Shown: in pieces, positions 1 to 9,563 of the stretch
How the letters are laid out: every line of letters begins with the position of its first letter
Numbering within the stretch: position 1 is the stretch's first letter
DNA from: Zingiber officinale
Taxonomy: Eukaryota; Streptophyta; Magnoliopsida; Zingiberales; Zingiberaceae
NCBI RefSeq assembly: GCF_018446385.1
Contig: NC_056001.1
Span: 6,653,600 to 6,717,599, forward strand
DNA: 64,000 nucleotides
Reading direction: 5' to 3'
Program-made: the position numbers and the translations under genes
The notes under the pieces: model-generated
Seen by the model: only the letters and a program-made list of their open reading frames with translations
Told to the model about the DNA's origin: nothing
Databases searched by the model: none

Positions 1-1398
1 GGGCTATTAATTATTAATTCAATGTATTTTAGATCTGTAACGTACGAATTATTCGACTCAAGGATGGTGGTATTTGGTAGTTAACTAAACAGGTATCTTT
101 ATTCATTTTAAAAATAAAGTAGAGATGTACCCAAATTCTTGTCTTCAATTCTATTGGCAAAATTGCCATTGATGGAACGTATACATTGTACTTGCTTCAC
201 TAATTATATGAATAGGCTGATTAAATTGATAGTTTAATAATAGTAATGATAGAGATTATATTGTAATATTATATGACAAATAATCCACTTGACTTTATGG
301 AAGCGTAAAGGGGCGTTGACATTATTTTTATAAGATGGGCAATGGCTTTATTTATCACGCGTGATGTGCATATATATTGAGATAATTTCTTGTTTGATGA
401 AAATTATATTTGAAGCCATGAGTTTAACAATAATTTCTGTTTTAGTTTCAAGGTGTATATTCTTATAATACATATTCATTTAGATTAGAATTGATCAAGC
501 CATAAAATTAACTTCTTAAACCTCCATATATCAATAGAAATTCTCTAAACATAATTCAATTATAACTAGACTAACAGTAAATTTTTAAAGACCACTCCCA
601 TTTACACGTCCAAACTTAAGTTTTTCCCATTGATATTCATGCAGGACACTGCTAATAGAAAATTAGAACTAACTTGAGATCCAACTATCAAGAATATTAA
701 TTACCCAACTTTAATTTGCTTGATTAGGCAAAGAAAATAATCAGTAAATTAGCTGCTTTATTGCCAGTTGCCCCACGTTTGGGTGGCCAAAGTGCTATAT
801 ATCTGCTTCGAAAGGGATTTGAGACATGGAATATTTCAAGTTGAGCTTAATTTATGCAGAATTGAAGTACCCAGATAAGCTTGCACACTATCTAACACGC
901 ATTAAAGCAATAGAAAAATAAATAAATTATCGAGTGACGCTGTCACAAATTAATTTTTCAGAAATATCTACTTAAAAAAAATCTACAATTAAAGATTCAT
1001 GGGTATTATTGTGTTCATTGTCTTCTTCTCAAGTAAACGGATCCTTTCAAGTACAATAAAACTTCTCTTCATTTGTGCTGAGCCAACAATGGGCATGCTC
1101 TCCTACGTCGATGAGGTGACGACTAGTTCACTTGTTCATTCGCCGTAGCATGTCGTCGTTAACTTTAATTAGCAAGAAACGTGGTTGACCTCGATTAATT
1201 ATTCATCTATAGGATCAAGTTGAGTTTATTTTGGAGCCGGAAATCCAAATCAATGATTTTTTGGTGCCTTTTTCATTTGTTTTCCCTCATATTTTATAGC
1301 TCATTACATCGTGTATATCCGATCCCCTTATATATCGATCTGATCGAGTTCGTCTTCTGCAAATAACCATCTCATCGATCTATTCTATTTCTACCGCC
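1..1398. other. AT-rich upstream region of the VQ gene
   Basis: No coding region is recognised here. The sequence is AT-rich single-copy-looking DNA. A TATA-like stretch at about 1328-1336 lies some 65 bp before the VQ start codon and is a plausible core promoter. The pyrimidine-rich stretch after it would be the 5' leader. No repeat or transposon ends were seen. Confidence 0.5.
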
Positions 1399-1854
1399 AT
1401 GAAACAGGAAGCAACGGGCAGATCAGAGAGGTTTCCTTCGCTCGCGCCATGCAAGCGTTCCCACAAGAAACCGCAGCAGCAGCGCAAGGTCAGAATTGTG
1501 CACATCTTCGCGCCGAAAGTCATCGAGATCGACACCGAGAACTTCCGCGGCCTCGTGCAGCGCCTCACCGGAAAGCCTACGGCGAGATCAGCCAAAGGTA
1601 AGAAGAAGAGAGCGAGGCCGGCGTCGCCTCCACCCGCGTCGAACAGCACTACTACTACCACGACGACGACCACCACCGGGGAGTTAGTACTGTCGCACCA
1701 AGAGGCAGCGACCGCGGTGAAGGGCGAGCCGCCGGCGTTAGAAGAGCCATGGAAGGAAGAGAGCTTTGGCGGCGGATTGATGGTGAGCGCGTTTGGGGAT
1801 TCCTGGGAGGGGATAATGTTTCAGGACTTCAGTGAGATCTACCGTGAGTTGTGA
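1399..1854 (+). CDS. VQ-motif protein (transcription cofactor), 151 aa
   Basis: This is an intronless gene. Residues 49-58 read FRGLVQRLTG, the defining FxxxVQxLTG core of the VQ family, preceded by a basic stretch and the IVHIFAPKVIEID segment common in this family. A lysine/arginine run (residues about 66-73) may be a nuclear signal. A run of ten threonines follows, encoded by mixed ACN codons. VQ proteins are small plant nuclear cofactors that bind group I and IIc WRKY factors or other partners in stress and growth responses. The length (151 aa) and lack of introns fit the family. The start is the first ATG after a TATA-like site. The acidic, hydrophobic C-terminus (FQDFSEIYREL) resembles an activation tail. 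Which VQ member it is cannot be decided. Confidence 0.9.
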   Translation: MKQEATGRSERFPSLAPCKRSHKKPQQQRKVRIVHIFAPKVIEIDTENFRGLVQRLTGKPTARSAKGKKKRARPASPPPASNSTTTTTTTTTTGELVLSHQEAATAVKGEPPALEEPWKEESFGGGLMVSAFGDSWEGIMFQDFSEIYREL

Positions 1855-1918
1855 TTCCAGATTAATTCTATGCATGCATGGATTTCTGATCTAGGAAGAT
1901 TGCTGATTATACACACAC

Positions 1919-2202
1919 GGTTGAGAATTAAACTTATAAAAGTTGTTGATGAACATAGCATGATGAAGTGATAATTATTAATGAGAATTTGTGATAGGAT
2001 AAAATTTGATGATATATCATGATAAGAACAAGAGTCTCGCGGAGATAAAAAAAAAATTTTAAAAAATCTAGATTATTAGTGTTTATCCAATAAATCTATA
2101 AATATGTACCTTTTTCATGAATGAAGATTTTCCTCCTATTCCACGTAAAGATTCTCCTCCTCTTCCATAAATTTTCTTCTCCCATAATTTTTTTTTTCAA
2201 CA
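1919..2202 (+). repeat. 5' LTR of the copia fossil
   Basis: About 284 bp, repeated at 6127-6455. It is followed at once by the tRNA-Met primer-site match. Confidence 0.8.
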
Positions 2203-2390
2203 AAGTGGTATTAGAGTCATGTCGATACTTCCTATCTGTCGTTTTGTTGATTTGAAGTATGGTAATTGGTTGTTGAAAGATATTATAAAGTGCCTCAAGA
2301 AGGAGTCGACCAAACGGAGGCACAGAGAACGGTAATGACGAAACAAAAGAGAAAAAATAAAAAAACTCTTTTTTTTTATCTATAAAGCTC

Positions 2391-3089
2391 TTGATGAAAC
2401 TACTTTTGAGAAATACAACTTACAAAAAGACATGGGAGATCCTACAAGTAGCATACAAAGGTGATGAAAGAGCAAAAAATATTCATCTTCAAATCCTGAG
2501 AGGAGAATTTGAATCGTTGGAGATGAAAAAGTCCGAAAGTCTATCAGACTACTTTATAAGGGTATTAGTTATTGTCAACCAATTGAGAAGAAATAGTGAT
2601 GACATTGAAGATAGTCATGTCGTAGAGAAAATTCTACGATCCCTAGAGCCAAGGTATGACGATGTAGTTGCAGTCATAAAAGAATCAAAAGATGTGAAAG
2701 AAATGAAGGTGCAAGAACTATTAAGTTCTCTACAAGCTTATGAAGCAAGAATGCAAAGAAGATGGAGAGAGCCTTTGGAGCAGGCTCTACAAACCAAGCT
2801 CACGATTATTAACCAGAAAGAAGAGTCAAAGATCGAAGGTTCACAAGAAAACGACGGTAGCCGTGGTGACTTCCGTGGACGTGGTCGAGCTAGAGGTCGT
2901 GGCAGGAGCTTTGCTCGAGGCCGAGGAAGAAGTAAAGACAACAATCAAGAGAGAGACCAAAAATATGACAAAAGAAATGTAAGATGTTATACTTGCAATA
3001 AATTTGGACATTATGCATCGGAATGTCACTTTAACAATGTGCAAGTGAATGCTAATTACACATTAAAAGAAGGCAATGACAATATGTAG
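2391..3089 (+). pseudogene. copia gag remnant
   Basis: This open stretch encodes a copia-type gag (UBN2-like region, then an RG-rich basic stretch). A CCHC zinc knuckle of the form CYTCNKFGHYASEC lies near 2985-3030. It belongs to the element at 1919-6455 and is treated as a fossil part. Confidence 0.85.
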
Positions 3090-3091
3090 TT

Positions 3092-6090
3092 TTGCTAGCA
3101 AGAAAGGATGGAGATTTTATAAACAAGAACTTGTGGTACTTAGACTCCGAGGCAAGCAATCATATGTGCGGGCATAAAGATATGTTTGTCGAGTTGGATG
3201 AAACGGTGAATGGACAAGTCTCATTTAGAGATGCGTCCAAAATCCAAGTAAGAGGCGTTGGTAAGATTTTCATCAAACTTAAAGATGGAGCTCACACATA
3301 CATCACTAATGTTTATTATGTGTCCGACATGAAAACTAACATTATTAGTCTTGGACAATTATTTGAGAAAGGTTTTAATATGCAACTAAAAGATGATAGT
3401 CTTTATTTGAGAAAGCAAAGCAAACTTATTGCTCATATTCCTATGTCTAAAAATAGGATATTTTCTCTTGATATTAAGCATGTTATTGCAAAAATATTTA
3501 AGTGCATGCATAAAGAATAGTACATGACTACGACACATGAGGTACGAACATGTGAACTTCAGAGCTCTAAAGTTTCTATCAAGCAAAGGAATGGTGAATG
3601 ATTTCTCTCATATTAATACCAAAGATGATATTTGTGAAGGGTGTGTTCTTGGCAAACACCCTAAAGCAAGTTTTTTGAATGAATCGCACAACCAAGCTAA
3701 GAAGCCTCTTGAACTCATTCATACAGACATATGTGGTCAATCACTCCGACCTCCTTTGGAGGTCGTCGATATTTTCTAACCTTTATTGATGATTCCAGCA
3801 AGAAAACTTGGGTCTATCTTTTGATGAATAAAGACGATGCTTTTGAGAAGTTCAAGAAATTCAAAGGATTGGTAGAAAATCAACCCGGCTATAATATCAA
3901 GGCAATGCGGTCATATCATGGTGGTGAATTCACCTCAAAAGAATTTGAAAGATTCCGCAAAAAGCATGACATCTGGAGGCCTTTAACCGCACCTTACTCC
4001 CCTCAACAAAATAGAGTTGCTGAAAGGAAGAACCGAACTATTCTTGACATGGTTCGAAGTATGCGAAAAATAAAAGAAGTGCCTAAAGAATTTTGGGTCA
4101 AAGCTGTAAATTGTGCGGTGTATTTGTTAAATAGATCTCCTGCAAGGAATCTAGAAGGAATTATACCTCAAAAAGTATGGACTGGATACAAGTTATATGT
4201 ATTTCATTTGAAGATTTTCGAGTGTATTGCTTATGCACACATTCCAGATCAAAGAAGAACGAAGCTTGATGACAAAAGCTTACTATGCATTTTCATTGGC
4301 TATGATGCAAGATCGAAGACTTACAAACTCTATAATCCAGTGAACATAATGGTTATCATAAGTAGAGATGTTGAATTTCAAGAAGATGGTGCTTGAAATT
4401 GGAGTACTAATATGGTGATGATTCAAGAAGAAGAACAAGTGAAGAAGAAAGAACCAACTCCACCATCGTCGCTTACTTCTTCATCATCCTCGGATGAGGA
4501 AAATCCTCCACCACAAAAGATAAGGAGTCTTCAAGAATTATATGAAATGACAACTCCACTTAATCTTATTTGTCTTTATGTTAATGAAGAGATTGTATCT
4601 TTTGAAGAAGTTATTAAAGATAGCAAATGGAAGAAAACCATAGATGAAGAGATGAAGGCAATTGAGAAGAATGAAACTTGGCATCTTACTACTTTGCTCG
4701 ATGGCCACAAGCCCATTGGCGTGAAGTGGGTTTATAAAGTGAAGAAAAATGCTCAGGGAGAAATAGAAAAGTACAAAACGTGACTTGTGGCAAAAGGCTA
4801 CAAACAAAAGGCCGACATTGACTACGAAGAAGTATTTGCTCCCGTTGCCCGAATGGAAACTATAAGGTTGATAATCTCTTTAGCTGCTCAACTAAAGTGG
4901 CAAATATTTCAGCTTGATGTCAAATCAGTATTTCTTAATGGCTACTTAGAAGAATAAGTCTATGTTAAACAACCGGTTGACTGCATCAAGAGGGGGCAAG
5001 AAGAAAGGTGTTGAAATTGAAGAAAGCTCTCTATGACTTGAAACAAACACCGAGAGCATGAAATTCAAGAATTGATACATACTTCAAAGAAAATGACTTT
5101 ATGCAATGCCCTTATGAGCATGCTCTTTATGTAAGAGAACATAATGATAACATCTTATTGATATCATTATATGTAGATAATCTAATCTTGACAGAAATTT
5201 CACCTCAAATGATAAATTTTTTTAAAAAACTATGACAAAAGCATTTGATATGACCAATATAGGACTTATGTCCTACTTTCTCGGCTTGGAGGTGAAACAA
5301 GGAGTTGATGACATATTTGACTCAAGAACAATATGCAAAGGAGGTCCTCAAGAGATTTAGAATGGATGATTGTACTCCAATTAACACACCCGCGGACTGC
5401 GAAACAAAGCTATCTAAGAGTGACGAAGGAAAGACGGTTGATCCCACACGTTTCAAAAGCTTGGTGGGAAGCTTGCGGTACATAACTTGCACTCAATCGG
5501 ATATATTATATGGAATTAGTCTTGTAAGCAGGTTCATGGAGGAGCCTAAAGAGACTCATTGAAAGGCGGCCAAGTGAATCCTTTGTTATGTCCGAGGTAC
5601 TTTGAATCACGCACTATTTTATTCTCACTCTAACAATTCTCAACTTGTTAGATATTCGGATAGTGATTGAGGTGGAGACTGTGATGACCAGAGAAACACT
5701 TCCGACTTTGCATTCTTCATGGGAGATATGACATTTTCTTGGATGCAAAAAAAAAAAACAACCTATTGTTACTCTTTCCACTTGTGAAGCAGAGTACATT
5801 GCGGCATCCTTATATGTTAGTCATGCTATATGGCTAAGAAGCTTGCTAAAGGAGATAAGATTTGAACAAAATGAAGCAACTCAAATTTGCATTGATAACA
5901 AATAAGCAATTGCATTGGGAAAGAATCTTATATATCATCAAAGAAGTAAGCATATTGATGTTCGCTTTCATTCTCTTCGCGAACATGTGAAAAACAAAGA
6001 TGTGGAGCTAGTCTATGTGAAGACTAAGGATCAAGTTGCTGACATCTTTACAAACCCATTCAAATTTGAAGACTTCGTTAAAATATGATA
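3092..6090 (+). pseudogene. copia pol remnant (protease, integrase, RT, RNase H)
   Basis: The protease-like region is near 3130, the GAG-pre-integrase and integrase core about 3540-4400, reverse transcriptase about 4580-5560, and RNase H about 5560-6060. The order identifies Ty1/copia. The region is broken in several places and does not encode a complete polyprotein. Confidence 0.85.
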
Positions 6091-6126
6091 TTTGCTTGGA
6101 GTCACAAAATCAAGTTTAAGAGGGGG

Positions 6127-6455
6127 TGTTGAGAATTAAACTTTATTTTTAGAGATAAAAGTTGTTGATAAAAGTTTATGAAGATAGAATGATGAGGTGT
6201 TAATTATTGATAAAGTTTGTGATATGATAGAATTTGATGAGGTGCCATATAAGGATAAGAGTCTTGTGGAGATAGAATTTTTTTTTAAAAAAAATCTAGA
6301 TTATCAGTGCTTATCCAATAAATATATAAATATGCACCTTTTTTTTTTATGAATGAAGCAAGTGGAGTATTTTATTTTTATTCTCCTCCTATTCCACATA
6401 AAGATTCTCCTCCTCTTTCACAATTTTTCTTTTTTCCATATTTTTTTTCCCAACA
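6127..6455 (+). repeat. 3' LTR of the copia fossil
   Basis: About 329 bp, preceded by the polypurine tract. It carries extra sequence near its end compared with the 5' LTR. Confidence 0.8.
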
Positions 6456-6456
6456 C

Positions 6457-6479
6457 ATATATATATATATATATATATA
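6457..6479. repeat. (TA)n microsatellite
   Basis: An uninterrupted AT dinucleotide run between the copia LTR and the first TIR element. Confidence 0.9.
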
Positions 6480-7374
6480 CAGTTTTGTTAAATTACGGAC
6501 TTCTTCGTGCGGACTCATCCGCACCTACAGATTTTGGTTTTATTTTTTTTATATTTTTGATTTTTTTTTTTACCTTCCTCGTACTCCTCTCTCTCGTCGC
6601 CGTGTGCATGTGCCAGCCTCGCCGCCCTCCTCGCCGCTGGTTGGCCGGGCACCACCCACCGGTCACCCCGCCTCCTCGCCTCCGGCCGCCCACCACCCGC
6701 CGACCACCCGCCGGCAGCCAGAATCCCAGCCGAAATCCGGCCGCGATTGCGGTCGCTAGCGTGGTGGCCAAATCGCGGCCAGATTTCTGCCGGATTCCGG
6801 TTGAAATCCGGCCGGGAATCGGATGGAGTCTGGCAGCGACCGGATTCCGGCCGCGATGGCGCCGGATTCCGGCCGCGATCGCGCCATCGTCATCGCGACC
6901 GCACCTGCCTCCGTCGCGATCGCGTCCCGACGCGCCCGCGTCAGGATTCCGACGAAGGCGCGTCCGGATTCCGGCGCAATCACGGCCGGAATCCGGATGC
7001 GACCGCGCCGGAATACAGTTGCCTGCCCAACACTTTCGGAATCGCCTGTATCGCGGTGGGAATAGAGATGTGGCCGGATTCCGGACGCTATCCCCGACGG
7101 GTTCACCTTCTGGTCTATAGTATGGGTGTCTCCAGGCGGCCGAAGGCCGCCGGCGGTGGGCAGATGGCCGGTGGTAGGGCGTGTGGCGAGCGCGCGAGGA
7201 GGCGCGGTGAGCACAGTGAGCAGCGAGGAGGCGCTTGGCACACGAACGGTGTTCATGGTTTTGGCAACGAGAGAAAAAAAAGGAAAAGTTGCATTTAAAA
7301 AATTAAAATAAAAATGACATGGCAAAGTCCGTAGCAATCCGTAGGATAGAGTCCGTAGCATAACAAAACTCATA
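6475..7374. mobile_element. Non-autonomous TIR element with GC-rich core
   Basis: The ends form an imperfect inverted repeat of about 27 bp. The left end reads TATACAGTTTTGTTAAATTACGG and the right end, reversed, reads TATGAGTTTTGTTATGCTACGG. It is flanked by (TA)n on the right and left. The interior is split into T-rich edges and a very GC-rich core (about 6590-7260). No transposase is seen. Long overlapping open frames in the core on both strands are low-complexity R/P/A-rich translations that I do not accept as genes. Superfamily is uncertain. Confidence 0.6.
6730..7090. repeat. GC-rich degenerate repeats of GGATTCCGGCCGCGAT
   Basis: The motif GATTCCGG or its reverse CCGGAATC recurs about ten times in roughly 360 bp, often joined to CCGCGATNGCG. 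Units occur in both orientations. CpG density is very high compared with the AT-rich surroundings. This lies inside the first TIR element. Confidence 0.6.
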
Positions 7375-7384
7375 TACAGTTTTG

Positions 7385-7385
<1 letters not shown>

Positions 7386-7428
<43 letters not shown>
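7386..7428. repeat. (TA)n microsatellite
   Basis: About 43 bp of pure AT dinucleotide between two TIR elements. Confidence 0.95.
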
Positions 7429-7430
<2 letters not shown>

Positions 7431-7852
7431 CGCGACTGTGCGCGCGCAGGATATCAGTGATTTTAATTTGTTTTTTATTTTTTTTTAATTTTTGAATTAA
7501 AAAAAATAATTAAAAAATTTTTTAAAAATTTTATTTTTAGGGTTCAGGCTTTGGGTATAGTGTTAAAGTTATTTTTTTTTTTAGATTTTACCTTTGGGGT
7601 TTAGGCTTTTCAATTAGGTTATAGTGTTTGGTTTTAAAAAAAAATTAAAATAGCTTTTATTTAAGCTTTTATTGAGTATTGTAATATGTTAAGGGGATAT
7701 ATTAAGGTATTAAAAATTTATATAAGGAAATGTTAAATTTTTTAATTAATTTTTTAAATTTAAAATATTAAAAAAATTAAAAAAATAAAAAAAAATTGAC
7801 CGATCTCCTGCGCGCGCGCACAGTCGCGCACTGTGCGAGCGCGCAGGAGATC
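7431..7852. mobile_element. Short MITE-like TIR element with GC-rich ends
   Basis: The left end (CGCGACTGTGCGCGCGCAGG, from 7431) is the inverted copy of 7802-7828. The total is about 400 bp with a very AT-rich interior and no coding capacity. It lies between two (TA)n arrays, as described for rice Micron-type MITEs that insert into TA microsatellites. That family placement is inference. The right end is followed by a further inverted copy, forming a terminal palindrome to 7852. Confidence 0.6.
7802..7852. repeat. GC-rich perfect-hairpin palindrome
   Basis: Arms 7802-7824 and 7830-7852 (23 bp, one mismatch) surround a 5-base spacer (CGCGC). It sits at the right end of the MITE and immediately before a 70-bp (TA)n array. 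Confidence 0.9.
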
Positions 7853-7856
7853 AAAA

Positions 7857-7858
<2 letters not shown>

Positions 7859-7928
<70 letters not shown>
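7859..7928. repeat. (TA)n microsatellite, about 70 bp
   Basis: Pure AT dinucleotide array between the MITE and the Pack-type element. Confidence 0.95.
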
Positions 7929-7932
<4 letters not shown>

Positions 7933-8902
7933 TTGATATTATGCGCGCCCTCTTTTGCGCTCCTGTGCACGTCAAAGCCAGGTGGATTTTTTTTTTTTTT
8001 TTTCAAAATCTCATATTTTCACACCACGTCATTTGATTTTTTTCCTTTTCTTTTCTAAAACTTAACTTTTCCTCGCCTCGCCTCGCCTCTGTGTTTCCTG
8101 CGACGCCGAAGGATAGATCAAGATGCAGAGCCAAGCCAATCGCCGCTTCACCACCTACCGCCACTCTTCGCCGCCTTCGCCCGACGCCGCCCTCCCCCTC
8201 TCCCTCGTCGATGCCGAGCCCCGAGGACCTTCCTCCATGTTCTGGTTCATCCTCCACGGCTTCTGCTGCTTCGTTAGCCTTGCCCTTGGCTTCCGTTTCT
8301 CCCGTGTGGCCGTCCTCCTCCTTTTCTCCACCTCCACCCTCAACTCCACCCCCTTCCTCCTCACCACAACGATGACGACCACGACCACCACTACCACCAC
8401 TACGACGACCACCACCACCCGAACCGAGACCGTCACCATCTCCCATCTGCCCTCGCTCACTCCGGCTGCTCACCTCCCGCCGCAGAACCGGACGCAAGGC
8501 CACGTCGTCGTCGGCAAGCATGGCATTCGCATCCGGTCGTGGCCGCACTCAGAACTCGCCGAGGTGCTGCGGGCGCACGAGATCATCCAGAGCGTTCATC
8601 GCGAGCAGCGGCTCCAGTATGGCGTCAAGAGTCCTCGGCCGCTGCTCGTAGTCACGCCCACCTATGTCTGCACCTTACAGACGCTCCACCTCACCAGTCT
8701 TGGCCATTCCCTCATGCTCGTGCCCTATCGTAGAGCACGACGTCGCGGGAAACACAGAGGCGAGGCGAGGAAAAGTTAAGTTTTAGAAAAGAAAAGGAAA
8801 AAAATCAAATGACGTGGTGTGAAAATATGAGATTTTGAAAAAAAAAAAAATTCCACCTGGCTTTGACGTGCACAGGAGCGCGGCGCGTATAATATCAATA
8901 CT
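7929..8902. mobile_element. Pack-type TIR transposon carrying a host gene fragment
   Basis: Long terminal inverted repeats at 7929-8105 and 8741-8902 match closely over about 160-175 bp. Both contain the AGTATTGATATTAT end, the CTCCTGTGCACGTCAAAGCC block, a T/A run, and the CCTCGCCTCGCC block. Each side abuts (TA)n, so the target duplication cannot be read. Nothing resembling a transposase lies between the TIRs. Instead the 635-bp interior is almost wholly a fragment of a GT43 gene. Long TIRs with captured exonic DNA are the hallmark of Pack-MULEs, but TA-array insertion leaves the superfamily open. Confidence 0.8.
8123..8779 (+). pseudogene. Captured IRX14-like GT43 xylosyltransferase fragment, open frame of 218 codons
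   Basis: The predicted protein has a hydrophobic segment at residues about 39-58 followed by GFRFSR, the signal-anchor region of IRX14-type beta-1,4-xylosyltransferases. A threonine-rich stalk (about 81-100) follows. Residues about 126-201 then match the start of the GT43 domain (VVVGKHGIRIR, REQRLQYGVK, VVTPTYV, LHLTSLGHSLMLVPY). The match stops at MLVPY, before the GT43 catalytic DxD and the rest of the domain, and the frame ends inside the right TIR. In intact plants IRX14 acts in the Golgi in xylan backbone synthesis. This copy cannot be catalytic. The uninterrupted frame may mean a young capture or a chimeric transcript. No intron is seen. Confidence 0.8.
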
Positions 8903-9563
8903 ATATATATATATATTAGCATATAGAATTTCTTTGAGATTCACATATAAATTTAATTATCGAAAGATCAATTTAAACATGAATAAACGATCCTCTCTGT
9001 AGAAAAATATGAACGGATAGACTTTTGTGGATTTTGTTATCGTAATCTAAAATCTTTTAGTCATTCTTCCCACTTTATTTAGACATTTTAGAATCCACTT
9101 TAATAGACAAATGGAAAATTAAATGATAAGACAGATGTGTTCACAGAATTTTTTTTTCCTTAAAAATTATTTATTTCTTATAATAGCTCCAATTTTAAAA
9201 GAAGTTTATCATTTTGTGAAAAATTATTTGATTTGATTTGATTTGATTCCGAAAGTAACAGAGGAATCAAATCAGCGCCTAAACTAAACCGATCAAAACG
9301 TCTCCGTGTTCAATGTCTCCGTGGTCAGTGGACCCCTCTCGATCTCGACCAGATGATCGGTTCAGTGTAGCGACACGTGCCCTGGACAATTTAACGCCGT
9401 CTACCAAATATGCCACTCACCGCGCCCGGCGCGAGCCCAATGGATAACGCCTCTGTCTCTGTCTGCTCGCGACCTCTTCCTCCGCCCAAATTGGCCTCCC
9501 TTCTGCCCTAGTCCAGGCGATCCGCCATTAGAATTCTGCATCAGCGGACTCCTCGGCGTCTCC
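8903..9563. other. Intergenic region upstream of the 354-aa gene
   Basis: A short TA array ends the transposon cluster (8903-8915). The rest is AT-rich to about 9290. A GC-rich stretch with the likely promoter and leader of the next gene follows, including a TTTGATTTGATT repeat near 9229-9247. No gene is seen. Confidence 0.5.

Larger units (their letters stand above)
1919..6455 (+). mobile_element. Ty1/copia LTR retrotransposon, broken fossil
   Basis: Direct LTRs lie at 1919-2202 and 6127-6455, both of the form TTGAGAATTAAAC...TCAACA or CCCAACA. A primer site matching initiator tRNA-Met (TGGTATTAGAG, from 2206) follows the first LTR. A polypurine tract (AAGAGGGGG, 6118-6126) precedes the second. 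The parts run gag with a CCHC knuckle, protease, integrase, reverse transcriptase and RNase H, the copia order. The coding region is broken in several places and the LTRs differ visibly in sequence and length, so it is a moderately old copy. No clean target duplication was found. It starts 65 bp after the VQ gene stop and may supply or disturb that gene's 3' end. Confidence 0.9.

Noticed and set aside
6353-7373. Overlapping open frames of 183-255 codons on both strands
   Set aside because: They translate to low-complexity R/P/A-rich sequence from a GC-rich repeat in a TIR element, with no domain and no preferred strand.
7540-7640. Interstitial telomere-like GGGTTTAGG and AGGGTTCAGG words
   Set aside because: Only a few scattered degenerate units, too weak to call a telomeric repeat.
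8003-8548. Minus-strand open frame of 181 codons opposite the IRX14 fragment
   Set aside because: Glycine/arginine/glutamate-rich shadow of the plus-strand GT43 fragment.
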